From: Nanobdellota archaeon | GTDB taxonomy: Archaea > Nanobdellota > Nanobdellia > Parvarchaeales > Parvarchaeaceae | Assembly (NCBI GenBank): GCA_021802505.1 | Contig: JAJZXE010000001.1 | Coordinates: forward strand, 1 to 35,682 | DNA: 35,682 nt | Direction of reading: 5' to 3' | Shown: piece by piece, positions 15,830-24,273 of the stretch | Layout of the letters: every line of letters starts with the position of its first letter | Numbering within the stretch: position 1 is the stretch's first letter | The notes under the pieces: generated by a model | Told to the model about the DNA's origin: nothing | Seen by the model: only the letters and a program-made list of their open reading frames with translations | Database searches by the model: none | Position numbers and translations under genes: made by a program

Positions 15830-16545
15830 AGTTTAATTATTTCTTTTGCCATGTTTATCAGGTCCCTGGATGCAGCACTTTTCTGCGACAGCATCACTAT
15901 GGGTATGCCGGTCTTGAGTGCCCTATACACAGTGTTGTCTTCCCTTATCTTCCACAGATTCTCTATCTTAGTAAGGTCTTTCGCCTCTTTCTCCGTTACC
16001 TGTTCTTTTATCCTGGAGTTTGTCCTGTTAAGCGCCATCCCTAGGATAGGTATGCCGGCATCATCCAATTCATCCTTTAACTTTTTTGCCTCTATTATGG
16101 ATGTTATATCAGGATTGGAGACTATTATGCAGTTCGCATTTTCTATAAGCTTTATGAATTCTATGTCATACGACGGCTTTGAATCAATTATTATAAAGTC
16201 ATATCTGTTGATTAATTTTTTAAGATGCAGGTTCAGGTTTACAAGCTTGTATACGCTTTTATCCCCTCCTTTCTTTGCGATTCTCGACGGCAGAAGGTGG
16301 AAATTCGGATTATCTCCGGTGTATACCGCGTCTTCTGGCTTTGCACTGCCGTTTAAGACGTCTTCCAGAGAATATTTAAAACCTACAAATCCATAGTAAA
16401 CGGCCACGTGCGGCGTTTCAAGATTGGCATCTACTAAAAGAGTTTTTTTGTTCAACAGGGAAATGGCAGTTGCAAGGTTGACCGCCGTTGTGGTCTTTCC
16501 AACCCCTCCCTTGGGGCTCATTATGACTATTATCTTAGCTGGCAT
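15826..16545 (-). CDS. MinD/ParA-type P-loop ATPase
   Basis: 239 residues. The deviant Walker A motif KGGVGKTT (12-19) with the signature first lysine, a VDANLETPH Walker-A'-like segment near 38, and IIIDSKPS (Walker B region) are all present. Such ATPases dimerise on ATP and position cell-division, chromosome, flagellar or chemosensory complexes; archaea have several MinD homologues with diverse jobs. No membrane-targeting amphipathic helix is obvious at the C-terminus (NMAKEIIKL is a weak candidate). First gene of a unit with the zinc ribbon and tRNA-Thr, divergent by 32 bp from the TtuA-like gene. The specific cargo is not known. Confidence 0.92.
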   Translation of the reverse strand: MPAKIIVIMSPKGGVGKTTTAVNLATAISLLNKKTLLVDANLETPHVAVYYGFVGFKYSLEDVLNGSAKPEDAVYTGDNPNFHLLPSRIAKKGGDKSVYKLVNLNLHLKKLINRYDFIIIDSKPSYDIEFIKLIENANCIIVSNPDITSIIEAKKLKDELDDAGIPILGMALNRTNSRIKEQVTEKEAKDLTKIENLWKIREDNTVYRALKTGIPIVMLSQKSAASRDLINMAKEIIKL

Positions 16546-16577
16546 ATTAATAGTAAAAGATGGCTTAATTAATATTT

Positions 16578-17102
16578 ATGGATAAGGGCAAAAACTGCAG
16601 TATCTGCGGAAGGGAAGCTGTCTTTTATTCCACTTATTTAAAACAGGAGCTCTGCAAGAAACACTTCGAAAGAATGCTTATGAAACGGATCAGAAGCAAT
16701 TTAAATTCCTACGGCATAAAAGACCGTTATTTTAAATTTGAGAATAAAAACAGTTGTGGCATGTCCTTTCTCAGGTTTTTTTTCAAAGACAGGGAAAGCA
16801 GCAACGGCCTGAGGCTTTACTCTTATACACTGGAGGATTTTGCACTGGCTGTAATGCGGTTTTTCCTTTTTCATGAAGAGTCAAGGATAAAAATACGGGG
16901 AAAATACGGCTTCAGTCCGCTGTACAATGTATCTGAAAACGAGATAGCGGAATTTTTCAAGTCCAAAGAAAAAGAAATATCTCCCATAACCAGAGAGGGA
17001 AAGGACAGGGCCGTGCTTGATTTTTTAAAGGACATAGAGGAAAGAAGGCCGGGCGGAATGATGTCTCTGGTAAAGGCGGGGATAACCCTCAACATTATCT
17101 GA
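16578..17102 (+). CDS. TtuA/Ncs6-like protein lacking the PP-loop ATPase motif
   Basis: 174 residues. The N-terminal zinc finger (CSICGREAVFY, then LCKKHFERM) is that of the TtuA/Ncs6 tRNA 2-thiolation family. After it those enzymes have an SGGKDS PP-loop; none is found here. The later part matches the end of the family by pattern: LEDFALAVMRFFLF, SPLYNVSENEIAEFF, and a terminal FLKDIEERRPGG. The usual length is around 300, so the ATP-binding core seems to be deleted. It may be an inactive paralogue that binds tRNA or a partner. The assignment is by eye; a convergent zinc-finger protein remains possible. Its 3' end overlaps the winged-helix gene by 8 bases. Confidence 0.6.
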   Translation: MDKGKNCSICGREAVFYSTYLKQELCKKHFERMLMKRIRSNLNSYGIKDRYFKFENKNSCGMSFLRFFFKDRESSNGLRLYSYTLEDFALAVMRFFLFHEESRIKIRGKYGFSPLYNVSENEIAEFFKSKEKEISPITREGKDRAVLDFLKDIEERRPGGMMSLVKAGITLNII

Positions 17103-17340
17103 TCTTGTAGTATTTTTTGCTTGCAGTGCTTCCCCAGCTGAATTTTCCGAGTTCATTTTTCGTTTCAACGCTGACCTTTCCTTCCTTTAATGCGGCATAT
17201 AGATAGTGGTAAACCATCCTGCTTGAAACGTTTCTTCCCCTCTTTCTTATTTCTTTGTAGATTTCATAGCCGGTTTTTTCCTGTTTGGAAACAGCGGACA
17301 GTATCTCTTCCACCAATTCCTTGTCGATTTTTCTCACCAT
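17095..17340 (-). CDS. Small winged-helix protein
   Basis: 81 residues. Helices at EELVEEILSAVSK and GYEIYKEIRKRG, a recognition-type helix SSRMVYHYLYAALKEG, then a beta wing VSVETKNELG ending WGSTASKKYYKI. This is a compact winged helix-turn-helix, close to PadR/MarR-like layouts but with no extra dimerisation helix. It probably binds DNA and could regulate the secFD operon, whose last gene it is (three bases after the thioredoxin-like gene). The target is inference. Confidence 0.8.
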   Translation of the reverse strand: MVRKIDKELVEEILSAVSKQEKTGYEIYKEIRKRGRNVSSRMVYHYLYAALKEGKVSVETKNELGKFSWGSTASKKYYKIR

Positions 17341-17343
17341 ATT

Positions 17344-17850
17344 TCAACCGCACTGCGGCGCCGAGTTATTGATTGAGAGGCATATGTAGCTTAATATATC
17401 GCTGTAAGCCGTCTGATTGTTCGTAAACCCGCCTATCTTATAATATTTTCCGTTGAATATTATCATCGGCACTCTGTCCTGGCCGATTGAATTGAAGAGA
17501 GATACAGCGGAATACGGGATGTCGGCCGTAGAGTTGCCGTTGTAGGCGGAGATATTGACATTCCATGCGCAGAAGTAGCCGCTGTAAAACGTATTGTTCT
17601 CCCACAAGCCGAACAGAGAGGTTGCGTTTTCAAACGAGTTTAAAGTGGAGGTGCACGTCCTGCAGTTATCGGCATAGTAAATTACGAAGGAAGGTTTTCC
17701 GGGCGAGCACAGGCCGGACATGTTGAGGCTTGTCGGATGGAAAGCGTACAATGCATCCAGAGAACGCGTTTGATAATAGAAGAAAATGGATATCAGTACT
17801 AATGCGGTTATAACCACGAAATAAACATAATATCCCCGTTTAGTTGGCAT
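17344..17850 (-). CDS. Membrane-anchored thioredoxin-like protein (CRTC)
   Basis: 168 residues. One N-terminal transmembrane helix (about 7-26) faces the rest outward. A thioredoxin fold is suggested by SFVIYYADNC, with the active-site pair C63-R-T-C66, and by the VPMIIFNGKYYKIGGF segment near 130-145, where the cis-proline normally sits. Extra cysteines (C48, one near 93, and SYIC, PQCG at the end) may form structural bonds. It probably makes or shuffles disulfides in exported proteins, or reduces them. It overlaps the preceding gene by 11 bases and lies in the secFD operon, so its natural substrates would be freshly exported cysteine proteins. Confidence 0.78.
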   Translation of the reverse strand: MPTKRGYYVYFVVITALVLISIFFYYQTRSLDALYAFHPTSLNMSGLCSPGKPSFVIYYADNCRTCTSTLNSFENATSLFGLWENNTFYSGYFCAWNVNISAYNGNSTADIPYSAVSLFNSIGQDRVPMIIFNGKYYKIGGFTNNQTAYSDILSYICLSINNSAPQCG

Positions 17851-18742
17851 AAAACGACATGTTTAATTTTTTCATTTCACTTGAACTGCAGCTGTTTGCA
17901 CCGCTTTTTATGCATATGTTGGTGACGTTTCCCAGGTTTTTATAGCTGTAACCGTAGGTAGGAGAGGAAAAGTAGGAAGGATCGACGACTACGTTGAATA
18001 TGTTTGAATAGCTGCATGCACTGGCATTCAATAAACGGTAAACGGGAAATTGGAACGGGCTGTATATCCCGGTTTCATTCGCATAATCCAAAATGTTTCC
18101 GCCGTTGCCGAAAACTATGTTTACAGGCATCTGCTTCATTTCAAGTATGGCGTTTATTTCCTCCCCTTTATTTGTACTAGCGTTGAACAGCCCTATGTCA
18201 TACTTAAGCGGCTCTATTATCGAATAATTTCCGTATTTGCTGTTTATTATGGCGCGGTAATATCCCGTCATTTCGGAATAAGTGGAATTAAACAGCTGCT
18301 GCACCTGCTTCGCATTCCTACTTCCGTTTATAAAGTCATAAAGCTGGTTTTCCGCGGCGCTGCAGTTGGTTTTGTTTTCAACGCTGCACATTGACAGAAG
18401 CGTCATATCCCTGACTATATTGTTGTATTGTTCCTGGGCCACGCTGGAATTTAATGGAATTGTTGGGAACGCCGGCTCCAGTTCATAGCTGCAGCCGAAC
18501 ACTATGGAATTATTCTGCAGTCCACCGTAAAAATAATACAAGTCCCTGTCGGAAAGCCTGCTCAGGTTTATGTTGTAACTCGAGAGAAAATCCTGCAGTT
18601 TCATGCCGTTCGTGACGTTCTGCTGCGCGTTTATGACCGCGGGTTTAAACGGATATACGTAGAGTATCGCTAGAAAAGCCGCGAGCAATACCACGGTCAA
18701 TATAAGCATTCTTATTATACTGTGATTATTTTCCATCGCCAA
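17840..18742 (-). CDS. Membrane-anchored exported protein of unknown function
   Basis: 300 residues. An N-terminal helix (IIRMLILTVVLLAAFLAIL) anchors an exported domain rich in Asn, Tyr and Ser, with several N-x-S/T sequons and six cysteines. No family recognised. A MPVNIVFGNGG segment near 205 recalls the strand that precedes the cis-proline turn of thioredoxin-like proteins, but no CxxC pair exists, so this is only a hint. It overlaps the HIT-like gene before it by up to 17 bases and the thioredoxin-like gene after it by 11, implying a tightly coupled trio. An internal ATG at codon 3 is an equally good start. Confidence 0.78.
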   Translation of the reverse strand: MAMENNHSIIRMLILTVVLLAAFLAILYVYPFKPAVINAQQNVTNGMKLQDFLSSYNINLSRLSDRDLYYFYGGLQNNSIVFGCSYELEPAFPTIPLNSSVAQEQYNNIVRDMTLLSMCSVENKTNCSAAENQLYDFINGSRNAKQVQQLFNSTYSEMTGYYRAIINSKYGNYSIIEPLKYDIGLFNASTNKGEEINAILEMKQMPVNIVFGNGGNILDYANETGIYSPFQFPVYRLLNASACSYSNIFNVVVDPSYFSSPTYGYSYKNLGNVTNICIKSGANSCSSSEMKKLNMSFYAN

Positions 18743-19523
18743 GTTTTTCGCTTATTTTACCCGCCGTTTCTTCCGGAGAATAGTTCAGTCTCGTTATCCC
18801 CAGCGAGTCTATAGGGTCCGTTTCGCCCGCGAATATGTTGATTTCAAAGTGGTCCGTCCCGGACTGTTTTATGTTTATCGTTGCATTCTTTGGGATCTTT
18901 TTTATGATCTTTATGATAAGATTTGCGATGTCAAACGCTACAACATTGTCAAGTCCTTCTATTGCGGTGTGCTTCACCGTCGTTATCCTCATGAGCTCAT
19001 TTTTCTTCGGTGAAAACGGTACGTATGCAGCTATATTTCCCGTCTTGTACACTCCCCTGTTCCCTACATAGTTTAATCCCTCACAGACAAAGCATTTTTC
19101 CGCCCTATGCCTAGGTATCGGCAGAAGCACTAGGTCCCAGTAATCATGCCCGTTCAAATATCTGCTTATGGATATATTTTCTCCCAATCCGTATTTTTCC
19201 AGTTCTCTGGTTCTCTCGCTTATCAGCATAAGAAGCTTTTCAATGTCGTCGGCGGTGTAGCTGTTGAAACTCTGCGAGTGTTTGTCGTTTTCGACGAGTA
19301 TCTCCTCGTAACCGTGCGCGTTTGAGCGTTTAAAAAATTTGCCGTCCAGTTCATATTTTGACGGCTGCACCCTGTCCTTCAGTTCATATATCTTTACGTA
19401 ACCTTTTTTGAACTCCATCGATTTTATCTCATTCTGTGTGTAAGTGCATTCCTTGCAGCCGCTTTTCTCATCGCTTATGAGCGTGAAGCCCAAATCAACA
19501 GGATCCCACCTGAATTCTTCCAT
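18726..19523 (-). CDS. HIT/GalT-like protein with degenerate active site
   Basis: 265 residues. Galactose-1-phosphate uridylyltransferase-like landmarks are NAHGYEEILVENDKHSQSF and LISERTRELEKYG in the first half and LLPIPRHRAEKCFVC in the second. Zinc-type cysteine pairs occur as CKEC (near 23) and CFVC (near 157). The H-x-H-x-H/Q nucleotidyl site is not present; the nearest segment is GTDHFEINIF, with one histidine. It may bind a nucleotide without catalysing transfer, or use another mechanism. The ATG follows the secD stop with no gap. A true GalT is encoded at 34429-35400, so this is a divergent family member. Confidence 0.65.
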   Translation of the reverse strand: MEEFRWDPVDLGFTLISDEKSGCKECTYTQNEIKSMEFKKGYVKIYELKDRVQPSKYELDGKFFKRSNAHGYEEILVENDKHSQSFNSYTADDIEKLLMLISERTRELEKYGLGENISISRYLNGHDYWDLVLLPIPRHRAEKCFVCEGLNYVGNRGVYKTGNIAAYVPFSPKKNELMRITTVKHTAIEGLDNVVAFDIANLIIKIIKKIPKNATINIKQSGTDHFEINIFAGETDPIDSLGITRLNYSPEETAGKISEKLGDGK

Positions 19524-21101
19524 TCAGCCCTCCAGCTTTGCTATTATCCTTGCATACGCAGGCCTTGTAACAAGCAAGCCTATCAGCGATGCCAGTATCG
19601 TCGTCAGCGCAAAACCCGCAAACAGACTAGCAGTGGAAAACAGCAGCGGGAACATTATCGCTGCAAACGAGAAGAAAGATACGAATATTATGAAGAAGGC
19701 CCTGCTGATCCTTTTCTTTGTGACCGCGTATTCCGCCTGGGATGAACCCCTGCGCATCTCATCCGTTATTATTATCTGGTCATCTACGGATATACCTATG
19801 CTTGCGATTATACCCGCCATGCTCGGTATATCCAGTGTCCAGTGTATTGCCGCCGCCACCCCTATTACTATGAATATTTCTGTCACACTCGTTAAAAGTA
19901 TGAGGGAAGAGATCTTATAATCCCTATATCTCAGGAATATCACGATGCTTACGAGCACGAATGCAATCAAAAGCAGGATGTAAATCTGGTTGATAAACTG
20001 GCTGCCCGCCGTCGGAGATACAGAACTTATGGATATTATTTTTAGAGGCACTGGCAGGCTGCCGGACTGCATTACTGCCTGCAGGGTTTTCATATCCAAC
20101 AGCGCCTGCTGCTGGTCCGCCCCGGATCCCTGGATCGTTATAGCACCATTGAAGTTTGTAAGTATGTTGGTGGAGATAAGCAGAGGCTGGCCCTGCTGCA
20201 CCCCATTGAGATAAAGATGTATCCGCTTGTTAAAGAATCCCGGATTGGTCGTAGAAGGCAGTAAAGATTTTACGGCGGTTTCAAAGTTCTTTGCGGATCC
20301 GCTTGCCAGCTGTATCCCAAACTGGAACTGGAATCCGTTGCTAGCACTGGGAGTCTGATAAACCCCGAACGGACAACCGGATGACAGACAGACGTCCAAA
20401 ATACTCTCGCTCGCGTTGCTGCTGTTAAAAACCGTAAAGTTGCCTATGGTAGCGTAGAATTTGCCCTGATTTTGTATCAGCGACAGCGCCTGGCTTTCCC
20501 CCACGTTTGGCATGCTTATCATGATGAACGCCTTTCCGGACAGTGCCTGTACCGTGCTTACAGTAGTTCCGCTTATCCCGTATACATCCAGTCTTTTTGA
20601 AAGGGTGGTTTCCAAAGTAGTTAAGAGAGCGGAGCTGTTGCTGCTGGAATTCGGCACAACCTCTATCTGCGTGCCTCCTATTATGTCCAGGCCGTAGTTT
20701 AGATGAGTAGATGGCACGTTTTCCGTCTGTATGGTCGATGAATTGAATGCTGTGCCGGGTTCTACGAAGATACTGGAGGTGTTGCTGACATAAATATAGG
20801 GGAATACCTCGTTTTTGTAAGTAAGCCTTAGAGTCGTATTTACCACCGCGCTTTTGTTCAATTGACTGTAAAACTGCTGTATATTGTGCACGGGTATGCC
20901 GTCCACCGCGGTTATCACCGATCCGGTCTGCAGGCCTATTATTCCCCTCGAACTCAAATTTCCTATGTACGAGTTTACGGGCATGTAAACCACCTGTGCG
21001 CCGTTTACGTTCGTTATGTTTGGCTGTATGGCCAGAAAAGAGATGACTGCCAGAACAATCATCAGTATTATCCTCCAGTCATAAAATATTGATTTAGCCA
21101 T
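19524..21101 (-). CDS. secD: Protein-export membrane protein SecD
   Basis: 525 residues. A first transmembrane helix (about 8-26) is followed by a large outside region, then a block of five membrane helices from about 365. Family landmarks are LNYGLDIIGGTQIEV after the first part and, in the membrane block, GIIASIGISVDDQIIITDEM (split at the usual GxxxxxGxxVDD) and RAFFIIFVSFFSF. Between about 40 and 110 there is a PDZ-like insert (LSSRGIIGLQTGSVITAVDG). SecD with SecF uses the proton gradient to help polypeptides emerge from the SecYE channel. It starts one base after the secF stop and precedes the HIT-like gene with no gap. Confidence 0.93.
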   Translation of the reverse strand: MAKSIFYDWRIILMIVLAVISFLAIQPNITNVNGAQVVYMPVNSYIGNLSSRGIIGLQTGSVITAVDGIPVHNIQQFYSQLNKSAVVNTTLRLTYKNEVFPYIYVSNTSSIFVEPGTAFNSSTIQTENVPSTHLNYGLDIIGGTQIEVVPNSSSNSSALLTTLETTLSKRLDVYGISGTTVSTVQALSGKAFIMISMPNVGESQALSLIQNQGKFYATIGNFTVFNSSNASESILDVCLSSGCPFGVYQTPSASNGFQFQFGIQLASGSAKNFETAVKSLLPSTTNPGFFNKRIHLYLNGVQQGQPLLISTNILTNFNGAITIQGSGADQQQALLDMKTLQAVMQSGSLPVPLKIISISSVSPTAGSQFINQIYILLLIAFVLVSIVIFLRYRDYKISSLILLTSVTEIFIVIGVAAAIHWTLDIPSMAGIIASIGISVDDQIIITDEMRRGSSQAEYAVTKKRISRAFFIIFVSFFSFAAIMFPLLFSTASLFAGFALTTILASLIGLLVTRPAYARIIAKLEG

Positions 21102-21102
21102 A

Positions 21103-22038
21103 TCAAACCTTCAGAGCCTCTTTTTCAACTTCCTTGTACTTTAAGCCGTAAAGCTGCGTCGATCCGTTCAGTATCCACACCGTGAAATCGTCGAATATTA
21201 CCCCTATTATCAGGATTATCGCTATCTCGTGCAGTGTGGAATTCGTCGTTCCGAAGAAAAGAATAAGGAACGTTACCAGCGCCGCAGCGTCCATTGTAAG
21301 CGATGTCTTTATGGTCTTTACCAGACGATAGCGCATGCTTGCCTCCTCTCTTTTTAGTATGTTTGTCGCTAGGATTATGTTTCTGTCGGCGGAGTAGCCC
21401 ATTATCATCAGTATCCCTGCTATCGATGCGGTCGAAAAGCTGAAGCCTATTATGTCAAGCACTCCGACGATGTTTATTATATCGCTTATTATGCTTATCA
21501 CGTTCGAGAAGGCCTGCCACATGCTTCTGAAATAAAACAGGGAAACCGCAGCGACAAGGACGAATGCTATCCCCAGCAGTATCAAAGAACTGTAAAGGGA
21601 GCTCTGCGCAAGCGTCGCACTCACAAAGTCTATGCTTGAATCACTGCTGTTTACCGGTACCTTTAGTATGCTTGAAAGGTCTGCCTGCAGCACTGTAGTG
21701 TTTACGTTCTTTCCCACAGTTATTGAATAGCCGGTAATGGTGTTGCTGAACGGCGCCTTCACCACACTGACAGTAACGGCCTGCTTCAACTCGCTGCCAA
21801 GAGTACTGGCTATCAATGTCGGAGACATGCTCTGGTTCGTGCTTATCACTATATTCGTTCCGCCCGCCAGTGATATGCCTTCGTTTACAGGTTCTCCGTG
21901 CACATGGTAGTAATATCCTATGAAAGAAGCGAAGGCTATCACGAATATTATGGGTATAAAAACCATCTTTCTGTAGTTCTTCAAGTAGTAATCAACCACA
22001 TTGTCTATCGTTTTGCTTACCTTGTTTCTTACGCCCAT
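21103..22038 (-). CDS. secF: Protein-export membrane protein SecF
   Basis: 311 residues. A first membrane helix (about 25-43), then the SecF signature ISLAGGTNIVIS in the outside domain, then five membrane helices from about 145, with IAGILMIMGYSADRNIILATNI (the conserved G-Y-S-x-D-x-x-I) and a C-terminal DDFTVWILN. Acts with SecD behind SecYE. It opens a six-gene minus-strand operon (secF, secD, HIT-like, anchored protein, thioredoxin-like, winged helix) with a TATA-like AATAAATAAAA about 28 bp upstream. F-before-D gene order is common in archaea. Confidence 0.93.
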   Translation of the reverse strand: MGVRNKVSKTIDNVVDYYLKNYRKMVFIPIIFVIAFASFIGYYYHVHGEPVNEGISLAGGTNIVISTNQSMSPTLIASTLGSELKQAVTVSVVKAPFSNTITGYSITVGKNVNTTVLQADLSSILKVPVNSSDSSIDFVSATLAQSSLYSSLILLGIAFVLVAAVSLFYFRSMWQAFSNVISIISDIINIVGVLDIIGFSFSTASIAGILMIMGYSADRNIILATNILKREEASMRYRLVKTIKTSLTMDAAALVTFLILFFGTTNSTLHEIAIILIIGVIFDDFTVWILNGSTQLYGLKYKEVEKEALKV

Positions 22039-22104
22039 AGAGAATCCATAGCCCTTGTTTTTATTTATTCTTAATGTATTCGGGTTTTTAAAGGCTTTTT
22101 ACCT

Positions 22105-22842
22105 CTATCTTTTGAAGTAATGTCTTTCGTATAATGCCGTTACTTTCGACTCATCTTTTAAGTTTTCGTATAAATCCAGCATCACCCTTCTCAGGGGGTT
22201 TTTCCACGCGTTTCTGCGCATCGCTTGATTGTAGTTTATAAGAAACTCTTTATCCTCGTTGTCAGTGCAGTACTTCCAAACGTTGTCCTTTAGCATGTAT
22301 ATCTTGTAAAGCGTTATGTCTTCATCTTTATAGCTTTTGTTCCTTTCCTGGATCACGCTGCTGCCTATCTTTCTTGCCACCCTATATCTTTCATTTTCAG
22401 TCAGGTGCGCCGCGTTCAACGACAGCGAGAACCTTACCTCATCGATACCATCGAATATCCTGTTTATTTCCTTCGCGTTATACGCCCTTTCCACCGTGTT
22501 TATCTTCCTTATTATGTTCTTTCTCCTGTGAAAAAGCAGCTCATCCGCTTTTATGGTTTCAATCTCAACTATCTCGCATACCTTTTTCCCGTTGTCATTG
22601 TAAAGTAAAATCAGGTCCGCGTTCCATTTATCCGTCTTCATCCTATCTCTGTCTTCCTTGTTTGGAGTGTAATTCATCCTTCTTCTGTAGATATAAAGCG
22701 GAAATTCTCCGTCGGCATACTGCAGATCTCTTTTCTTTTCAATGTACGAAGCCGTGGAAACCTGCATTAATTTATGGAATATAGAAGGGTTGTTGTCTAT
22801 AGTGTTTTCAACCAGTAATTCCTCTAATTTTCTATCAACCAC
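22105..22842 (-). CDS. Charged protein of unknown function, possibly nuclease-like
   Basis: 245 residues, soluble, rich in Lys/Arg/Glu. The central segment WNADLILLYNDNG followed by KVCEIVEIETIKADE has the spacing of a PD-(D/E)xK nuclease core (D, then an E-x-V-E-x-E strand), but the lysine is not where it should be, so nuclease activity is only a suggestion. The N-terminal and C-terminal parts are helical. It is alone, divergent by 51 bp from the pilin-like gene at 22894, and its promoter region holds TATA-like TTTATACTAT on the minus strand. It has no clear tie to the secretion genes on either side. Confidence 0.7.
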   Translation of the reverse strand: MVDRKLEELLVENTIDNNPSIFHKLMQVSTASYIEKKRDLQYADGEFPLYIYRRRMNYTPNKEDRDRMKTDKWNADLILLYNDNGKKVCEIVEIETIKADELLFHRRKNIIRKINTVERAYNAKEINRIFDGIDEVRFSLSLNAAHLTENERYRVARKIGSSVIQERNKSYKDEDITLYKIYMLKDNVWKYCTDNEDKEFLINYNQAMRRNAWKNPLRRVMLDLYENLKDESKVTALYERHYFKR

Positions 22843-22893
22843 GCTTTAATTAGATACTAAATAGTATAAATATTATTTGCTTTTTAGTTACTT

Positions 22894-23547
22894 ATGAAAG
22901 GGCAGTTTTCCTTCGAATTCGTGATAGATGTGGCCTTCGTTCTGCTCCTGATAGCTTTTCTTGCGGTTTTCTTCACGCATATCTCGGCCGGCAATCCCAC
23001 CGTTTCAAAAATGAACGGGATATGCTACGAGATAGCCGATTCTGTAAATTCTATTTCAACGGCCAACGGCTTTCAGACCGTGGAGTATCTTCCTCTGCTG
23101 ACATTTACAAGCTTTGAAAACTACACAATAAACATTTCCAACGGAATAATCATAATATACGAAAGTTCTCTGTACGGCGGAAAACTGCTGGCGGGGCAGG
23201 ATCTAACGTCTTGTGGTGCAAATACTATGCTGACGGAAAATGAATCATTCGGCTTATCCAACCTTGCTTTGTACACAAACGGCACTGACACGGCTCTGGC
23301 GTATGCGTATGCAAACTACTCTGACAATTTACCGAGCTATATATTTACGGGAGGTTTTACCGGACAAGTCAATCTATCCTTGGAGTATGCAAACGGGACT
23401 TATTCTACACTGACCGTACAGAATTCACCCTTTACATATTTTGCAGATACAAGATCAATCGCGTTGCCCGCGGGAATTTACAACTACGTGGCAACGAGCG
23501 TAAGCAATCCCAAAATCTATGTGGATCTGCCTTTTTCCATAGGTTAA
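22894..23547 (+). CDS. Class III signal peptide (pilin-like) exported protein
   Basis: 217 residues. MKGQFSFEFVIDVAFVLL is an archaeal prepilin start (KGQ, then F-S-F-E-F at the mature end), and the hydrophobic helix ends near residue 27. The exported domain is beta-prone with two cysteines (GICYEIAD, LTSCGAN) and multiple N-x-S/T sequons. Its own leaderless promoter faces that of the 245-residue gene. It is larger than the tandem pilins downstream and not obviously their paralogue, more like a minor or tip subunit. Confidence 0.83.
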   Translation: MKGQFSFEFVIDVAFVLLLIAFLAVFFTHISAGNPTVSKMNGICYEIADSVNSISTANGFQTVEYLPLLTFTSFENYTINISNGIIIIYESSLYGGKLLAGQDLTSCGANTMLTENESFGLSNLALYTNGTDTALAYAYANYSDNLPSYIFTGGFTGQVNLSLEYANGTYSTLTVQNSPFTYFADTRSIALPAGIYNYVATSVSNPKIYVDLPFSIG

Positions 23548-23640
23548 TTACTAATGGTTTTTAGCTCATAAAAAACAGTTGATTTAAATTCAATTTATAA
23601 TGAATTGCTATTTTTACCGCTAAGAATCCTTAACATTAAC

Positions 23641-23671
23641 GTTTAAATACAACTGATTATTTAATATAATC
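23641..23671 (+). promoter_or_regulatory. TATA box of pilin A
   Basis: GTTTAAATAC at 23641-23650 is centred about 26 bp before the ATG at 23672, giving a leaderless mRNA. The last ten bases before the ATG nearly match those of the second pilin (AATATAATC versus AGTATAATC). Confidence 0.55.
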
Positions 23672-24145
23672 ATGGTAAAAGGACAGTCAGCATTAGAATA
23701 TATGATGACTTATGGTTGGGCCATCCTGATCATAGTTATCGTAGCTGTAATCCTGTACTCTATGGGTATTTTCAACCCTAGAGCAAGCGTAACCGCAAGT
23801 AGCAGTGGATTCAGTCCATTCGCAGCCAGTGCAGCAATATGTGGTAGTAACATTACGGTAGCCTTTACGGTAGGAGGTCTTCCAAATGGTGCAACATCTG
23901 TAGCATTAGGTAAGATGTTCTTAAGTTCGGCAACCGGTACAAATACTAGTTCCGCCACAGCAACTGGTGTAGTGGGTGTATCTGTAACCTCTGGGAGTAG
24001 CTTTAAAGTTACTTTTCCGGGTATAAGTTGTGCTTCTTCGGGAGTACCGTTTACTGCTAGTGGAATATTGGAGTATAGTCTTACCACATCAGCTGGAGCG
24101 GCAAGTTATAATGCAACAGGTACGGTAGCAGGAACAAGCAGCTAA
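23672..24145 (+). CDS. Type IV pilin-like protein A of a tandem pair
   Basis: 157 residues. MVKGQSALEYMMTYGWAI is the canonical archaeal prepilin start, with a hydrophobic helix to about residue 33 followed by NPR. The mature domain is Ser/Gly/Thr/Ala-rich, beta-prone, with two cysteines (AAICGSN, GISCASS), likely one disulfide. Small size, strong promoter and T-rich terminator fit an abundant filament subunit. The paralogue begins 129 bp later. No assembly ATPase or membrane platform gene lies in the window. Confidence 0.9.
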   Translation: MVKGQSALEYMMTYGWAILIIVIVAVILYSMGIFNPRASVTASSSGFSPFAASAAICGSNITVAFTVGGLPNGATSVALGKMFLSSATGTNTSSATATGVVGVSVTSGSSFKVTFPGISCASSGVPFTASGILEYSLTTSAGAASYNATGTVAGTSS

Positions 24146-24154
24146 ATAATTAGC

Positions 24155-24181
24155 TTTTGATTTTTTTATTTTTTATTTTTT
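24155..24181 (+). terminator. T-rich terminator after pilin A
   Basis: Ten bases after the pilin A stop the plus strand runs TTTTGATTTTTTTATTTTT and on in T. Archaeal RNA polymerase stops at such oligo-T runs without a hairpin. It would separate the two pilin transcripts. Confidence 0.6.
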
Positions 24182-24244
24182 AAAAGTGATTCTTTTTCAG
24201 CGTTTTAATTTAGAAATCAGTGAAAAATAGCTGTGTAAATCTAA

Positions 24245-24273
24245 TTTAAATATAATTATTTTTTAGTATAATC
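24245..24273 (+). promoter_or_regulatory. TATA box of pilin B
   Basis: TTTAAATATA at 24245-24254 is centred about 25 bp before the ATG at 24274, again leaderless. Each pilin gene has its own promoter, so the two can be expressed at different levels. Confidence 0.55.
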
